Positions 12,058 to 23,800 of a stretch of 64,000 nucleotides of DNA are shown piece after piece. How positions within the stretch are numbered: the stretch's first letter is position 1; every line of letters starts with the position of its first letter. The stretch comes from Rhyzopertha dominica. Taxonomy: Eukaryota; Arthropoda; Insecta; Coleoptera; Bostrichidae. A program made the position numbers and the translations under genes. The DNA is taken from assembly GCA_025024175.1 (NCBI GenBank), contig QCXZ01000001.1:36636942-36700941 (forward strand), in the 5' to 3' direction. The notes under the pieces were generated by a model. That model had not been told where the DNA came from, did no database searches, and worked only from the letters and a program-made list of their open reading frames with translations.

Positions 12058-14518
12058 TTACATAACTTTTGCCCATGTTGGTAAATCTTTAGATATATTT
12101 CCTTCTACGGTATAGCAATAAACATGTGTACCTCTCTTAAAACTTCCTTGGAAACAGCAGAAGCTACAATCAAAATAAAAAAAAATGTACTGAAAAATTT
12201 AATAAACCACTTATAGTTCTTATATACAATTATTGTAACAATCACTTTAGCAGTCTTAATAAACTGAATCTGTTACATTCATCGATTAATTCATCATCAC
12301 TACAAGAACTGCTCAAATTCTCTGTGATACACTCCTCGCTTGAATCCTTGGGTGCCTTCTTTTTCTTCCTTCTTCTGCGTTTAGTGACTTGACTGACAGT
12401 AGTTGTTTTTAAATATGTATTTAATTTAACCATTATGACTTCTAAGCTGTACAAAACATTTGGTGAATCTTTCAATAAAATTTTAATATACTGGATGATA
12501 TCATTTCTTTGCATGAAATTACTGCATATGTTGTACATGAATGTCCCATCATAAAAATCGGATATAATAAAGTCTTCAAATGGCATATTGAGAAGTGAAT
12601 TCAAATATTTAATATGCAACAGAGAACTTTGAAATTGTGCAAAGCTGTCAACAATATTTAGGTCAAAGAGCTTTATATTCCCTTTCATTTTGTAGTCCAT
12701 TTGAAAATATGATATCACTGCATTCAGGCACAATAAGGCATCATCATATGTAATAGCAGCTAAAGAAGAAAGAACTTCTGTAAGCAACGGCTTTTGTATA
12801 GTACTTTTTACAGTTTGTACTGATTCAGTAATTTTGTGAGAAAACTTCTTTAGGNATTTGTTGGTAGCTCGGTANAATCCAATCAGTGGATCACAATGTT
12901 TTATAACTATTGCACATAATATTAATGAATATATATGAGATGATGAAATGGGTGTTTCTGTATTGTTTGACCAATATTTAAGAGAAATTAAGTATAAATG
13001 CCATGAGGGAGGAAAACACTTCAACACATTTAAAAAATCCTGATCAATGTCAACTATTTTCATGAATAAACTTAAACTTAATTCTTGCTCTAGATTTTGT
13101 ATAGCATTCAAAGGTGGAACGTCAATACTTGTTACAGGTACTCTAATATTTCTTACCGTTGACTTTACACGTACTGCACATATTAGAAAATTAACTTTAN
13201 CTGATGTTAAAATCTTGTGTATTGCAGCCAATATATNCAAACTAATAATATGNGAACATGAATTGTGATAGTATTCTATTTGTGGGATGCAAAAATAACT
13301 GTTTCTGATTATCATGTCCATAAAACATGAAGGATATTTACACATCCTGAACCTTTCTAGAAACCATCGTGGGATATGTCTTTTACATATTTCTTCATCA
13401 TCATCTTCATTATCTGTGTCACTTTCTACTACTGAGTCAACAATTTCTTCATTTGGCTCTTCTGAACTGTCCTCTGAACATGTATCATTTTGTTCATCAG
13501 TGATTTCTAATTCATCTTCATTAATTTCCGGGAAGCTTTCTAATAAACTGATTATTTTATCTACTTCAGGGTCAATGTTCTGTTGTTTATTGGTAATTCC
13601 AAAGTATTCTAGTACAGTGCTATCGGTACACACATAGCCTTCTGAAATTTGTCTTATCTGTTTTGCTACAAATTTTCTTTTTCTCATTTTCAGTCTACCT
13701 AATACCTTTCTGACAGCAGACTCAAATGTTTCCTCTTTAAGCCATTTGATAACAGCTAATATTCTTCTTTGTTGATCTGATTTCTGACCATTGCGTTTTC
13801 CTAATTTTATCTGTTTATAAAATTTTGAGAAAACACCTCGTTTAATGTAGTCATTGCCAAGCAACACTGCTAGCAAAGGCAGTTTATTCTTGCTTAACCC
13901 TCCAAGTGAACTTAAAAGATTGTCAATTTTGTATATGCTGCAAGCAAGATACTTTTGTTTTTTTGCATTTTTAGATACTTTTAGACTTAATGATGAAAAT
14001 GGTATGTACAAGACGTCAAATACATAGAAGTCAGAATCATAACTGAGTACTGGACATCCAAGCTGTTGTGCAATGCATGCACTTTCATAATCTCCTTCAA
14101 AATCACATCTCACAATTTTCAAGTTGAGCTTCAATACAATGTCCTTGAACATTTCTCTCATAAACAGTGGAAACAGACCTTTACTTCCTTCTGTTACGCA
14201 ATTAAGGCTTTTGGCGGTTTTCACACGATCTTTCAAACGGCCATAGATGGTTCTTATTTTTTTGCTTTCATAACCACCATCAAGTATAATAAGTGGTGTT
14301 ATGTTACATTCTGTCAGCAGTTTGAAAAACTGATAAACAACATATCCATATTTGTCATAGTCACCTCCGAAACAGTCATTACATTTACAGTGCCACTTGT
14401 ATAAATGTGAAGCAATGTTATTGCCATCTATGACGATATATGTATCATGCAATTCATAGCCTTCCAAGTATTTGTGCGAGTTGTTGGCAATAAACGTAGT
14501 TAAACCACGAATACCCAT
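12058..14518 (-). CDS. Protein asteroid homolog (ASTE1 type, XPG/FEN-like)
   Basis: The main exon runs from 14518 (ATG of MGIRGLTTFI) down. An upstream in-frame start at 14548 is unlikely, because XPG-N domains begin with the MGI(R/K)GL motif. The XPG-N domain spans about residues 1-110 (YIVIDGNNIASHLYKW contains the conserved aspartate). The XPG-I region is at about 130-200, with CDFEGDYESACIAQQLGCPV and SYDSDFYVF. Later come an acidic stretch (EEIVDSVVESDTDNEDDDEE) and a basic KRRRRKKKKAPK tract. The open frame alone would stop at 12242 (758 residues). I prefer splicing from 12246 (AA|GTGATT) to 12163 (TTGTAG acceptor), which adds a cysteine-rich tail ending in KDLPTWAKVM at 12058, 792 residues in all. 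Human ASTE1 and fly asteroid are linked to EGFR signalling and DNA-end processing (family knowledge). Five N bases fall in the exon. Confidence 0.88.
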
Positions 14519-15073
14519 TGTAAATTCTAGTGTTGATAGGTTATTCAATAATCAAACATGTGGCGAATATGTTCCGACTTTCATCGTTGGATCTCTTCAT
14601 AATCTGATGAATAACAGAAAGAAGTATTTTAAGTTATGGACAAATCTATATTTTGTTTAATATTTACATCATATATGTTAAATGCCATTGCGCTATGCGT
14701 TTAGATCTTCAACAGTTCACCACATATCCACAAACAGCAGAATTCAATTTTGTAAATTGTAATTTTCGCTTTTGTAGGTTTTAAGATAAAGCTTTGAAGG
14801 TTAGATGTACCATAACCTGATGTACCGTACCATGTGGCTGCAAATGAACTACGAGTCCATAGTGTGTCAATAACCTAATAATTGTTAACTTACCTACGTA
14901 ATTATGTGTTTCTTCTGTTTGAGAAGATAGACATCCAAACCCATACCACACCGTTTAACTGCCCATACCATAGCCCATAGCCCAAACCACAAAAAATCAC
15001 AACACCACAAGTGCGATATACACAACGAGGTTTCATTAAATGCTCTAAATATTTAGAGATCAGTGGCTGTAAT
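14519..15073. other. Asteroid 5' flank
   Basis: It presumably carries the 5' UTR and promoter of the asteroid gene. No other gene or repeat was recognised. The hAT duplication CCTGTAAC begins at 15074. Confidence 0.4.
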
Positions 15074-15081
15074 CCTGTAAC

Positions 15082-17881
15082 CAGGGATAGGAAAACTACA
15101 TGTCGGAAATATTTACTACATTTACTACGTCTACGCGTAATTTTTGACGTAGTTTTTGTCAACGCGTAGTATGTGTAGTTAATTAAAGAAACCTGTTATC
15201 CTAACCTATATCAAATCTATGAATATCATAACCTATAAATTTTTAGTAAAAAAGTAAATTCTTACAACTTCAACTTAGTGCAAGCTGCAATTATTACAAT
15301 ATGGTTGGGCGTAATTATCACAATTATTGGGCAGAAGGTAAATTTAAACCAATAAAAATAGATAATAGTAAGAAAAATGGAGCTGTTTGCTTAATTTGCA
15401 AAATTGTTCTTAAAAATACAACAAAATCTAGACTAGTGGCTCATAGGTATGGTATACATAAGAACTAAACAACACAACATAACATAATTCCTTTTTAATA
15501 GAAATGTTTGTAAAAGAAATTTAACAAGCGGTCAAAGCCAGCAACCAGAAGGCAATGAAGAATTAATTACATTAATTGTCGATGAAGACGATACGGAAAG
15601 TAATATGAATGATATTGACATACAAAGTTATACAAACGAAGATGAAGAAGATATAGTAGTTGACCCCAAGAAAAGACGAACAAGCTCCAGTACCAACAAC
15701 AACGATCAAGCACCGATGAAGTTAAATGTTGAATCTAACAGTTCTTGGAATTTATCCAATTCTGGTATAGAAGACATAAGCAATGACAATGACAATGCAC
15801 TTACTCCTTCTTGTTCACAAAGTGCCTGTTCATATCTATCTGCCGCGTCCATTCACAAGCCAACTCAAAAAAGTGAACGACACAGAACCCCTTCACGTAC
15901 ACGTACAATACTAACAAATTTTTTAGACTCCGTCTCAACAGAACAGAAGCAAAGGATTGATAACTACATTGGACGATTTTTTGTTGGTTGCAATATACCA
16001 TTTTCGATTATCGATTCATCATTTTTTAAAGAGATGGTACGAGAATTAAGGCCAGCATACTCTACACCATGTAGTAAGACACTGTCAACAAGCATTCTTG
16101 ACAAGATATATGAAAATGTATTAACCGAGGACAGCAGAAAGTTGTCAGCAGAGTCTGTTATGCTGATTGAAGGATGGAAAAACTCTGCTAACAATACCAA
16201 ACAAGTTGTAACAATCATCCATTCAAGCGACGGAGATAATGCATTTATAGATGCAGTTGATCTAACTGGAGTGCCTGAAACTGGTGAAGAATTACATGAA
16301 ATTTGCAATAACTCCATTACTATTGCAAAAGAAAAATATAATGTTGATCTTTATGCTGTTGTAAGCGATAACGCATCTAACATGAAAAAGATGGGACGCC
16401 TTAGTACAAACTTGATTCATACAACTTGCAACAGCCATACGGGAAATCTGCTTGCGAAAGATGTTATTGATAAAGAAATTGCTACCAAGGTCACTTCGAT
16501 CCTCAAAGAATTTAAAAACTGTAATTTAGAAAAACTGATTCTGGACAACAATGGAACAAAAATTAAATTGCCAATAGACACTAGGTGGTGTACGTACAGA
16601 GACTCTTTTCAAAGCTTAATAAAAAATCTGACTGTGTTAAAAAAATTGTTGCGGAAGGTTATCGTGTAAAAGATGAAATCGCACAAGCGTTATTTGACAA
16701 CAACTTTATAGAAAATGTGTTGTCCATGATTGAAATACAAAATCCTATATGTACACTTATTAATGAATGCCAAGACATTAACTGCAATATTGCGGATGCT
16801 GCTAATAAATGGATTACACTTGAAGTGTCCGATCAATTCCAACATTTTCTTAAGAAACGTCGGGATATGTCTTTAAATGTCTACACTCTAACAGCTAATT
16901 ATTTACATCCAGTACATAGAGGTGAATTATTGTCAGAAGAGCAAAAAGACGAGGTTGATAGCTATTTAATTGGATTGCTCGACAAAGACGGACTGACAAG
17001 TCTTCATGAGTTTAAAACGAATAGTGGCCTGTTTGGGGATCTGAAAGAAAAACATGTAACCACTCCAGCAACTTTTTGGGGCTTAACAGAACGTAAACAT
17101 CCTCAGTTGTCAAAACTTGCCCTTCGCCTGCTAAAAATTCCAGCTTCTTCGGCACAATTGGAACGCGTCTTTAGCAGCTGGTCATTTGTGCACTCTGATT
17201 TACGTAATAGATTGGGCAGTGATAAATCAAAAAAATTGCTACACTGTTATTACTCTATGAGACTGCGTTTAAAAAATCAGGGAACAGATTAGTGTTTTTT
17301 TTTCTTACATATTATGTTGAAAATATGTTTCAGGCTGGTCATAGGATAGGTCAAAAAATAATTTTGACATTAAATAAAGAATAGGTTTATTTATTTTTTA
17401 TGTACTTATGTATTTATTTGAATAACAAATGAGAACAAGTTTTTGAGTTTATTTCCCTTGATATAGTTTATTTTTATATATATTTATGTGTATTTATTTA
17501 GATAATAAATGTGTTCATTTAATATAATAAATTATTGTTATATAGTTTGTATGTTTATTACAATTGACGGCATTAGAGAAAATAATGCAAGAGTAATTTT
17601 TGTGTTTATAACGGTAACATCGGACAAAGATCTGATCAGGTGTAAGTGTAAAAGTAAACAAATATCAGATAATTACCACTTTATTAACAATCAAAATGAC
17701 ATTTCAGTTAGCAAACTGCATTACCAATCATTGATGTTGTAATATTTTTCAGTTTTTGTCGCTTACTTTCTAACACGTAGTTAATGTAGTTTATAGACAA
17801 AAACTACCCGACGAAATTAATTAAAAACTACACGTAGTTTTTAACGTAGTAATTACGTCCATTTACTACTTCCGAACCCTG
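15082..17881 (+). mobile_element. Nearly complete hAT transposon, 2800 bp, perfect 8-bp TSD
   Basis: The termini are CAGGGATAGGAAAACTAC at 15082 and, read inward from 17881, CAGGGTTCGGAAGTAGTAAA, which fit the CAGGG-type hAT TIR. The octamer CCTGTAAC flanks it exactly at 15074-15081 and 17882-17889. Subterminal regions contain repeated ACTACGT and GTAGTTTTT words on both strands, likely transposase-binding repeats. One transposase gene occupies 15301-17292. Perfect duplications and a nearly open frame suggest a recent insertion. Confidence 0.93.
15301..17292 (+). pseudogene. hAT transposase with BED finger, one-base frameshift
   Basis: Exon 1 (15301-15446) starts MVGRNYHNYWAEGKF and holds a BED-type zinc finger (CLICKIVLKN then LVAHR). 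A 55-bp GT-AG intron (15447-15501) follows, and exon 2 restores phase with RNVCKRNL. An acidic/serine-rich linker leads to the RNase-H-like core (VVSDNASNMKKMG with a catalytic aspartate candidate, then TTCNSHTGNLL). The C-terminal hATC dimerisation region has SAQLERVFSSWSFVHSDLRN. The frame breaks in the A-run at 16638-16644: with eight A instead of seven, the protein would read straight through to 17292. The break may be a real mutation or a homopolymer sequencing error. Otherwise the gene looks intact. Confidence 0.88.
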
Positions 17882-17889
17882 CCTGTAAC

Positions 17890-18022
17890 TCAGCATTAGG
17901 TATTATACAGGGTTATGAGAAATTATCAGAATGGTTTCGAAAGATACAGAAGTTCACAAAAACATTTTTTATATAAAAGTTGTGAGGCTTTTAAAAAGAT
18001 ACTTATCTGCAATAAATTGGAA
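17890..18022. other. Short spacer with a mariner-type end motif
   Basis: TACAGGGTTATGAG at about 17908 resembles a transposon end. No gene was seen. Confidence 0.35.
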
Positions 18023-19715
18023 TATACAGGTTCTTCCAAAAAGTTGTGGAGAATAAAAGTTATATTTATTTAAATGGAATGCCCTGTATATTATTACTTG
18101 TTTTGATCGTCCTGTAAAGTTTAAACAGTTTTTATTAACCATACGTTATGCGTAAATTCATTAGTTTCTTAGATATTGGCGTTTCAAATAATGATGGTTA
18201 ACAAGGGTACCTACAGGGTGATTCAGGAGGAAATAACAATATTTTGGGAAATGGTAGTATTCGCAATTCTAAACAAAAAAAATCATGTCAACTTTATGCC
18301 CTAAAACGCTCTATTTCAGAGATACAACCCTTAGAAGTTGTAATTAAAAAACCACTTTACTGAAATGTCTAAGTAACCTAGAAATATTTAATTTTGACAT
18401 TCTGAAGATCATCTTAGAAGGACCTGATTTCAGACACATTTTCATTTTTTACATTCAGTGAGGGGCAGAAAATTTAAGGGTAGTTACCCTTTTCTTCTCA
18501 ATAACTTTTCATTCCTTAGTGGTTTCGCGGTTCTTACCTAATTTTTGAAATCTGTCATTCTTCATGCACAAAAAAGTTACTCTTTTTGTATGTCGATAAA
18601 ATTAACCGTTTTCGAGATAAACGACATTTTATTCACACATGCTTAAACAGAAATGGGATGTTCGAATCACATCAGCAAGGCTATAACAAATGAAACAAAC
18701 TATATTACTATCACAATTAAGTAAAATTTATTCAGATTCCGGTTTACAGTCAATCATGCCTAGTCTGTTATTACACACACTGAATATGCCGATATGGTAT
18801 TTGTGTATAGTACACGACGCGAAAAACACTTTCCATATTCTTTAAAAGCAGCTGATGCACTCCGTTGGCAAAAACCATACACAAATACCAAGGTTAGTAG
18901 ATTTTATCTATGTCTAGTAACCTTGCACAAATACCATATCGGCATATTCAGCATGATTGACTGTAAACCGGAATCTTAATTGTGACAGTAATGTCGTTTC
19001 ATGTTTCATTGTCATAGCCTTGCTGATGTGATTCGAACATCTCGACATCTCCCATTTCGGTTTAAGCATGTTCGAATAAATTGTCGTTTATCTCGAAAAC
19101 AGTTAATCTTATTGATATACAAAAGAGTATCTTTTTTGTGCAAGAGGAATTATATCAGAACCGTAAAACAACTAAGGGATGAAAAGTTATTGAGAAGAAA
19201 CTGGTATAACTACCCTTAAGTTTTCTACCCTTCAGGGAATGTAGGAAAATGAAAATGTATCTGACATCAGCAGGCCCTTTTATAACTAAGATAATTTCCG
19301 GAATTTCAAATTTGAATATTTCTAGATTACTTAGATATTTCAGAAAAATTGGTTGTTTAATTACAACTTCTAAGGGTTGTATCTCAAACGGAACGCTTTA
19401 GAGTATGTATAAATCGATACCAGTTTTTTGTTCAGAATTGTGAATACTACCATTTCCCAAAATGTTGTAACTTCCTCCTGAATCACCCTGTATATTCGAA
19501 CGTATGGGAGGCTGGGCCATGACGAACAAAAGAAAAATTTTCTCATCGTAGCCCACCCTTCGTACGAACATCGCCTTCTTTTCGTTATTATTTAAAAAAA
19601 TGCCGATATCTAGAAAACTAATGAATTTGGGCATAATGTATGGTTAATAAACATGTTAAAAATTTACAGGACTATTAAAATAAGTAATAATATACTTTTT
19701 GGGTGTACCTGTATA
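18023..19715. mobile_element. Nested foldback element, ~1.7 kb
   Basis: The outer arms begin TATACAGGTTCTTCC (18023) and end, inverted, near 19715. An inner, longer pair starts TACAGGGTGATTCAGGAGG at about 18214 and ends CTCCTGAATCACCCTGTA near 19493. Arms match over several hundred bases (for example CATCAGCAAGGCTATAACAA near 18669 and its complement near 19010-19029). The centre at about 18850 holds a smaller palindrome around ATATGCCGATATGGTATTTG. No transposase was recognised. Outer and inner ends differ, so I read this as one foldback inside another or an element with internal duplication. Confidence 0.72.
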
Positions 19716-19896
19716 GGTACTATTATGTTTTATAATATTTACTTATGCAGGGAGACATCTTGCGACTTCAAACGTTTATTCGATGTACACTCTTTAACTA
19801 CATAACTCATAACTAAAATTAATGAAACTACCAAATAAAACTAAGAAATAAGTCGTGCAAGCAGAGAACAAAATCACAATCACAATACCTAACGCC

Positions 19897-19931
19897 ATTG
19901 TTTAAGAATAGGATCCTATTCTTAAACAATG
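19897..19931. repeat. Perfect short palindrome between 8-bp direct repeats
   Basis: From ATTGTTTAAGAATAGGA onward the sequence is followed at once by its exact reverse complement (full palindrome 19896-19931, centre GGATCC). CTAACGCC precedes (19889-19896) and follows it (19932-19939). Size and flanks look like a minute MITE or a transposon footprint. Confidence 0.75.
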
Positions 19932-20056
19932 CTAACGCCGCGGGCCACACAATGTAAACAAAACAATGCTACGAGCATAGAATAACATGTGACAACGCCG
20001 GTCTGGGATCTTTGTTTATGTACTTTGTAACTGATGACAGTTGATCGCCGACAGAC

Positions 20057-20385
20057 CACGGAATTATATTGAAACTGGAAGGACAATCCCTTCGTTTAAA
20101 ACTGAGGCAAATTGAAACTGCGCAGAGGATTGACGCGCATGCGCTTTATGACTATTACTTGTAAACCAGCGGGAAATATTGACACAAACGTACGAGAGTA
20201 CAAATACTTTTATTAAAATGTGTGCATTTGCCAAATTATTATCCCTGGTCGCTAAAGGTTTCAAAGCGCAGGCGTCCCAATCCCCACGCAAGCGAATTTC
20301 GACCTTCTTGATCGGAGCATATATGCACTGAAATTATTCGCGCATGTACATCTCATTGTCCTTCCACTTCCAATATAGTTCCGTG
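20057..20385. mobile_element. 329-bp MITE with 8-bp TSD CGACAGAC upstream of ICMT
   Basis: The termini are CACGGAATTATATTGAAACT at 20057 and, inward from 20385, CACGGAACTATATTGGAAGT, each continuing GGAAGGACAAT. CGACAGAC flanks it at 20049-20056 and 20386-20393. The interior lacks transposase. The right end lies 448 bp upstream of the ICMT start codon, so it may contribute to or disturb that promoter. Confidence 0.88.
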
Positions 20386-20832
20386 CGACAGACATTCTTC
20401 GTATTAAATTAGCCATTTAATTGATATTTATAGAACATTCCAAGAACAAGTCAAACTGATTTTAGTATTTCAACACTGCTACCTCAAATTGGTTCGCATT
20501 TACCCTATTTTTAAGTGAAACTGTTGCACAAGATGTCATTATTTAAAGTAAGCGCCAAAAGTTTGACGTTCTCTTGGACAATATGACAGCCCCCTTGTTT
20601 ACTAGCGTTCGCGCAGATCCATGAGCATTCTCCCCACTCTAGTTCTCTGGTCTCAGTTATGGAGTCATGTCTCAGTTTGTTTTTGTTAGGTTATGCAAGA
20701 CGGACTGTTTACTGTTCGTCTACTTGCTAGTCGGTTGTTGGCTGTTGCGGCCGCATTTTTATGGCACAATGATGTAGTTTGTTACGTGTTGCGTTTCAAT
20801 TATATACCTATAAAATAGTAAAAAAGCACAAA

Positions 20833-23800
20833 ATGATTTGTCGTGATGCCGTAGTTTCGTTGTATGGCTTTTTAGCTCCGTTTGTTATTTTTGTGTGGTT
20901 GTTTACATGGCACTTTACTTCTAATCTATTCTTTGATTATGGAAATAATGCCCTTTTCGTTACCCCTTTAGTCTATTTTGGAATTGTATGTATTTTAATT
21001 AGACTGATTTGCAATGGCAATGATTACCAGGTTGGTTACAATGTGTATTTCACTATAGTTTTATCTAATTTATGATGTTTTTAGATCGCTTTAAGGGCTG
21101 CATTTTTGGGTTGCATATTTGGTACAGGTATATACATTTGGTCGTTTGCACCACAGCCAATACATATATTTGGATGGTACATGTGTGTCATGGCATTTTT
21201 TCACTACAGTGAATATTTAACCATTGCTATAATACATCCGGATGAGGTATCTACAGACGCTTTTGTTATTAACCACAGCCCACAATATATTATGGCAGCG
21301 GTATCATCGTGGGTTGAGTTTGCACTTGAATGCTATTTTTTCCCAGGTATGCATATGGCTCAATAGTCATATTTGATAACATTGTTTGTGTATCCTTTAC
21401 CCTTGGTGTAATCACCTATATTAAGAATAAATTTATTCAAAAAGTCACTGAAGTAAGCAAATTTATAAGTAGCAAATTTGATTCAAATTTGCTACAAGAT
21501 TTATTTTAAATGATGGTGTAATATCTAAATTACAATGTAATACAGTTAGACTTAACTTCTTGGGAAATTTGTGCAGTTCTGTTAATAATACATATTAATT
21601 TCTTTAATTTATTTTCTACAAGAAGTTTTTCTGTTAACTTTAAAACTCCAAATTTAAAATTATGTAACAAAATTACAGTTTTAAGTATGGTTCCATCTAT
21701 GGACATTGTGTCTCATTTTTGCAATAATATCACAAGAGAGTGAGAATAAATTGGAAATGATTTGACAGAAATTCGCTAACATGTTGCCCCGGAAACAGAA
21801 ACAGAGGGCTCGAGTGCCTGTTGCTGAAGGGCAACGCGTTGGAGAATTGCTGGAGAATTATTTTCAAATTTAATAAACTCTTGAGTGGTATTTGAAGGAT
21901 TACTTGTTGACGTAACAAGCAGAAACACTGTTTCGATATTATAACTTTGCTCACCTTAGTGTTTTTACATATAGGGCCGGTTGCACAAACACGGATCAAA
22001 GTTAATCCGGGTTTAATCCGCGGTCATTGCCTAACAATGTCATGAATTCGGTGTTCTGATTGGTGTTGCTGTAGCAATAACCGCGGACTAAACTCTGGTT
22101 AACTTTGATCCGCGTTTGTGCAACTGGACCATAAAGATTGATGACAGACGTCAAGCCAATAATTTTTGTTGCCATGCAAAACCTACCTTAAATTATTCCA
22201 GCGAGTATTAATAATTAATTAAGCGAAATTGAATTTTTTGATTGGATTTTAAAATCATTGTAATTGTAGGGTATCTCGGTAACTATTAATGGTGCTTTTT
22301 GTTGTGTCCCCATTCTTATATTGCCTTTTGTTTTAAAGCTATAGGCAACTTTTGATTAGCTTACATTTTTTTAGTCCTCAATATCTTGCTTAGGACTGAA
22401 TATACAAAAAAGCTGCACAAAAATTTTTGATAGATATTTTTATTTTCAATCCATTAGCGTACTCAGAATGCTTTCAGGGGGTCATGTTTCTGAAATATAA
22501 CACAAATTTGCATTTTTATAAATGGAAACCATGCTTGACTTCGCTGTGGTCCAAAATACCTACCAGTTTTTTCTTATTAAGAAAATATATGCAATGTTTA
22601 GTTTATTTTGAATAATTTTGGTTTTATTATTTTTTTTTAGTAATTTAATGAGATTTCATGTTTATAACCAGGGGGCAATGGAACAAAAAACACAATATAA
22701 TAAACATTAATTAAAACTTTTAATATTTTATAAAGAATTAATAATGCCTATTTGGGTACATACTTAATATCTTAAAGGTGTTGTAGTTCTTTTGTTAGTA
22801 ATCAATTATGCCATCTAATTAATGAAAATCATTGTTTATTAGAAAAAAAGTGCAATTACAAAGAAAATTGTTAATTATTAATAAAATATTATTGAAGAAT
22901 TGTTTATAAAATTTAGGAAATTAGGCCTTTTGTTAATTAAAATAATATTGAGTATATCTAGGTTTTTACCAAGCATAATTACCTATCATTCTAGTTATTG
23001 TAATTGTTATCATCATATTTTTGTAATGCACCAGTAAGAAATGTGTTTTCGAAAATAATCAGGAAACATGACATTGCAGAATAGATTTAATCACTGTATG
23101 GGTCATTTGTGTTGGCATCATATTTATATAAAATTAGCTACTTGATAATGTGTTCTTCAACTTTGCACTGTTGCGTCCTTAATACAGATAATATTTTTAT
23201 TACAAACAGATTTCCATATACTTTTGTACTAAAGTAGAGTTTACTTTCTATGACCTGATTATAGAAATCATAATACCGATAGTAATAAAGCAAATATTCT
23301 CTGTTTGGCTCAACAGTTATGGTAAATATATGCTTATATTCTTTTTAAATAAAAATTGGCAGGGTGATTAGCATAGAAATGAATAAAGGAACTTCCAAAA
23401 ACACTTCCTTGATTGGCAAAGAACTCGTTATTTCGAAATATTTTCAGATGTCAATTAAGTGACACCTGTCCTGATTATTCAGTTGGTTCTCTTCACCCAA
23501 GAACTTAGCTTTTGTTTAAACTTGTCAGACAGAAATACTAAATTAATACAGTTCCTAAAGATTCTTTGATTTAAATTTACTTGTGCTGACATTAATTTTG
23601 ATTTGCATGGCATCAGTCTGTATATTGTAGAGTTATGCTACTTGCTAGAAGGCAGGAGTATCTGATTCTTTGTTTTTGCTTTAAAATCTTTAACAATTTG
23701 CTCGAAAAGCCTTAAATAGTGAGTTCTAATGCTACACCAAGTTATTGTTGCAACGGGGGCTACTGACATCAAAGACTCGAGTGTTTAATTAAGTAATTCT

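Noticed and set aside
13047..14404. Plus-strand open frames within the asteroid gene
   Set aside because: They are antisense shadows of the long minus-strand exon.
18650..19060. GTTCGAATC-like words as tRNA B boxes
   Set aside because: They are symmetric parts of the foldback arms, with no A box or cloverleaf around them.
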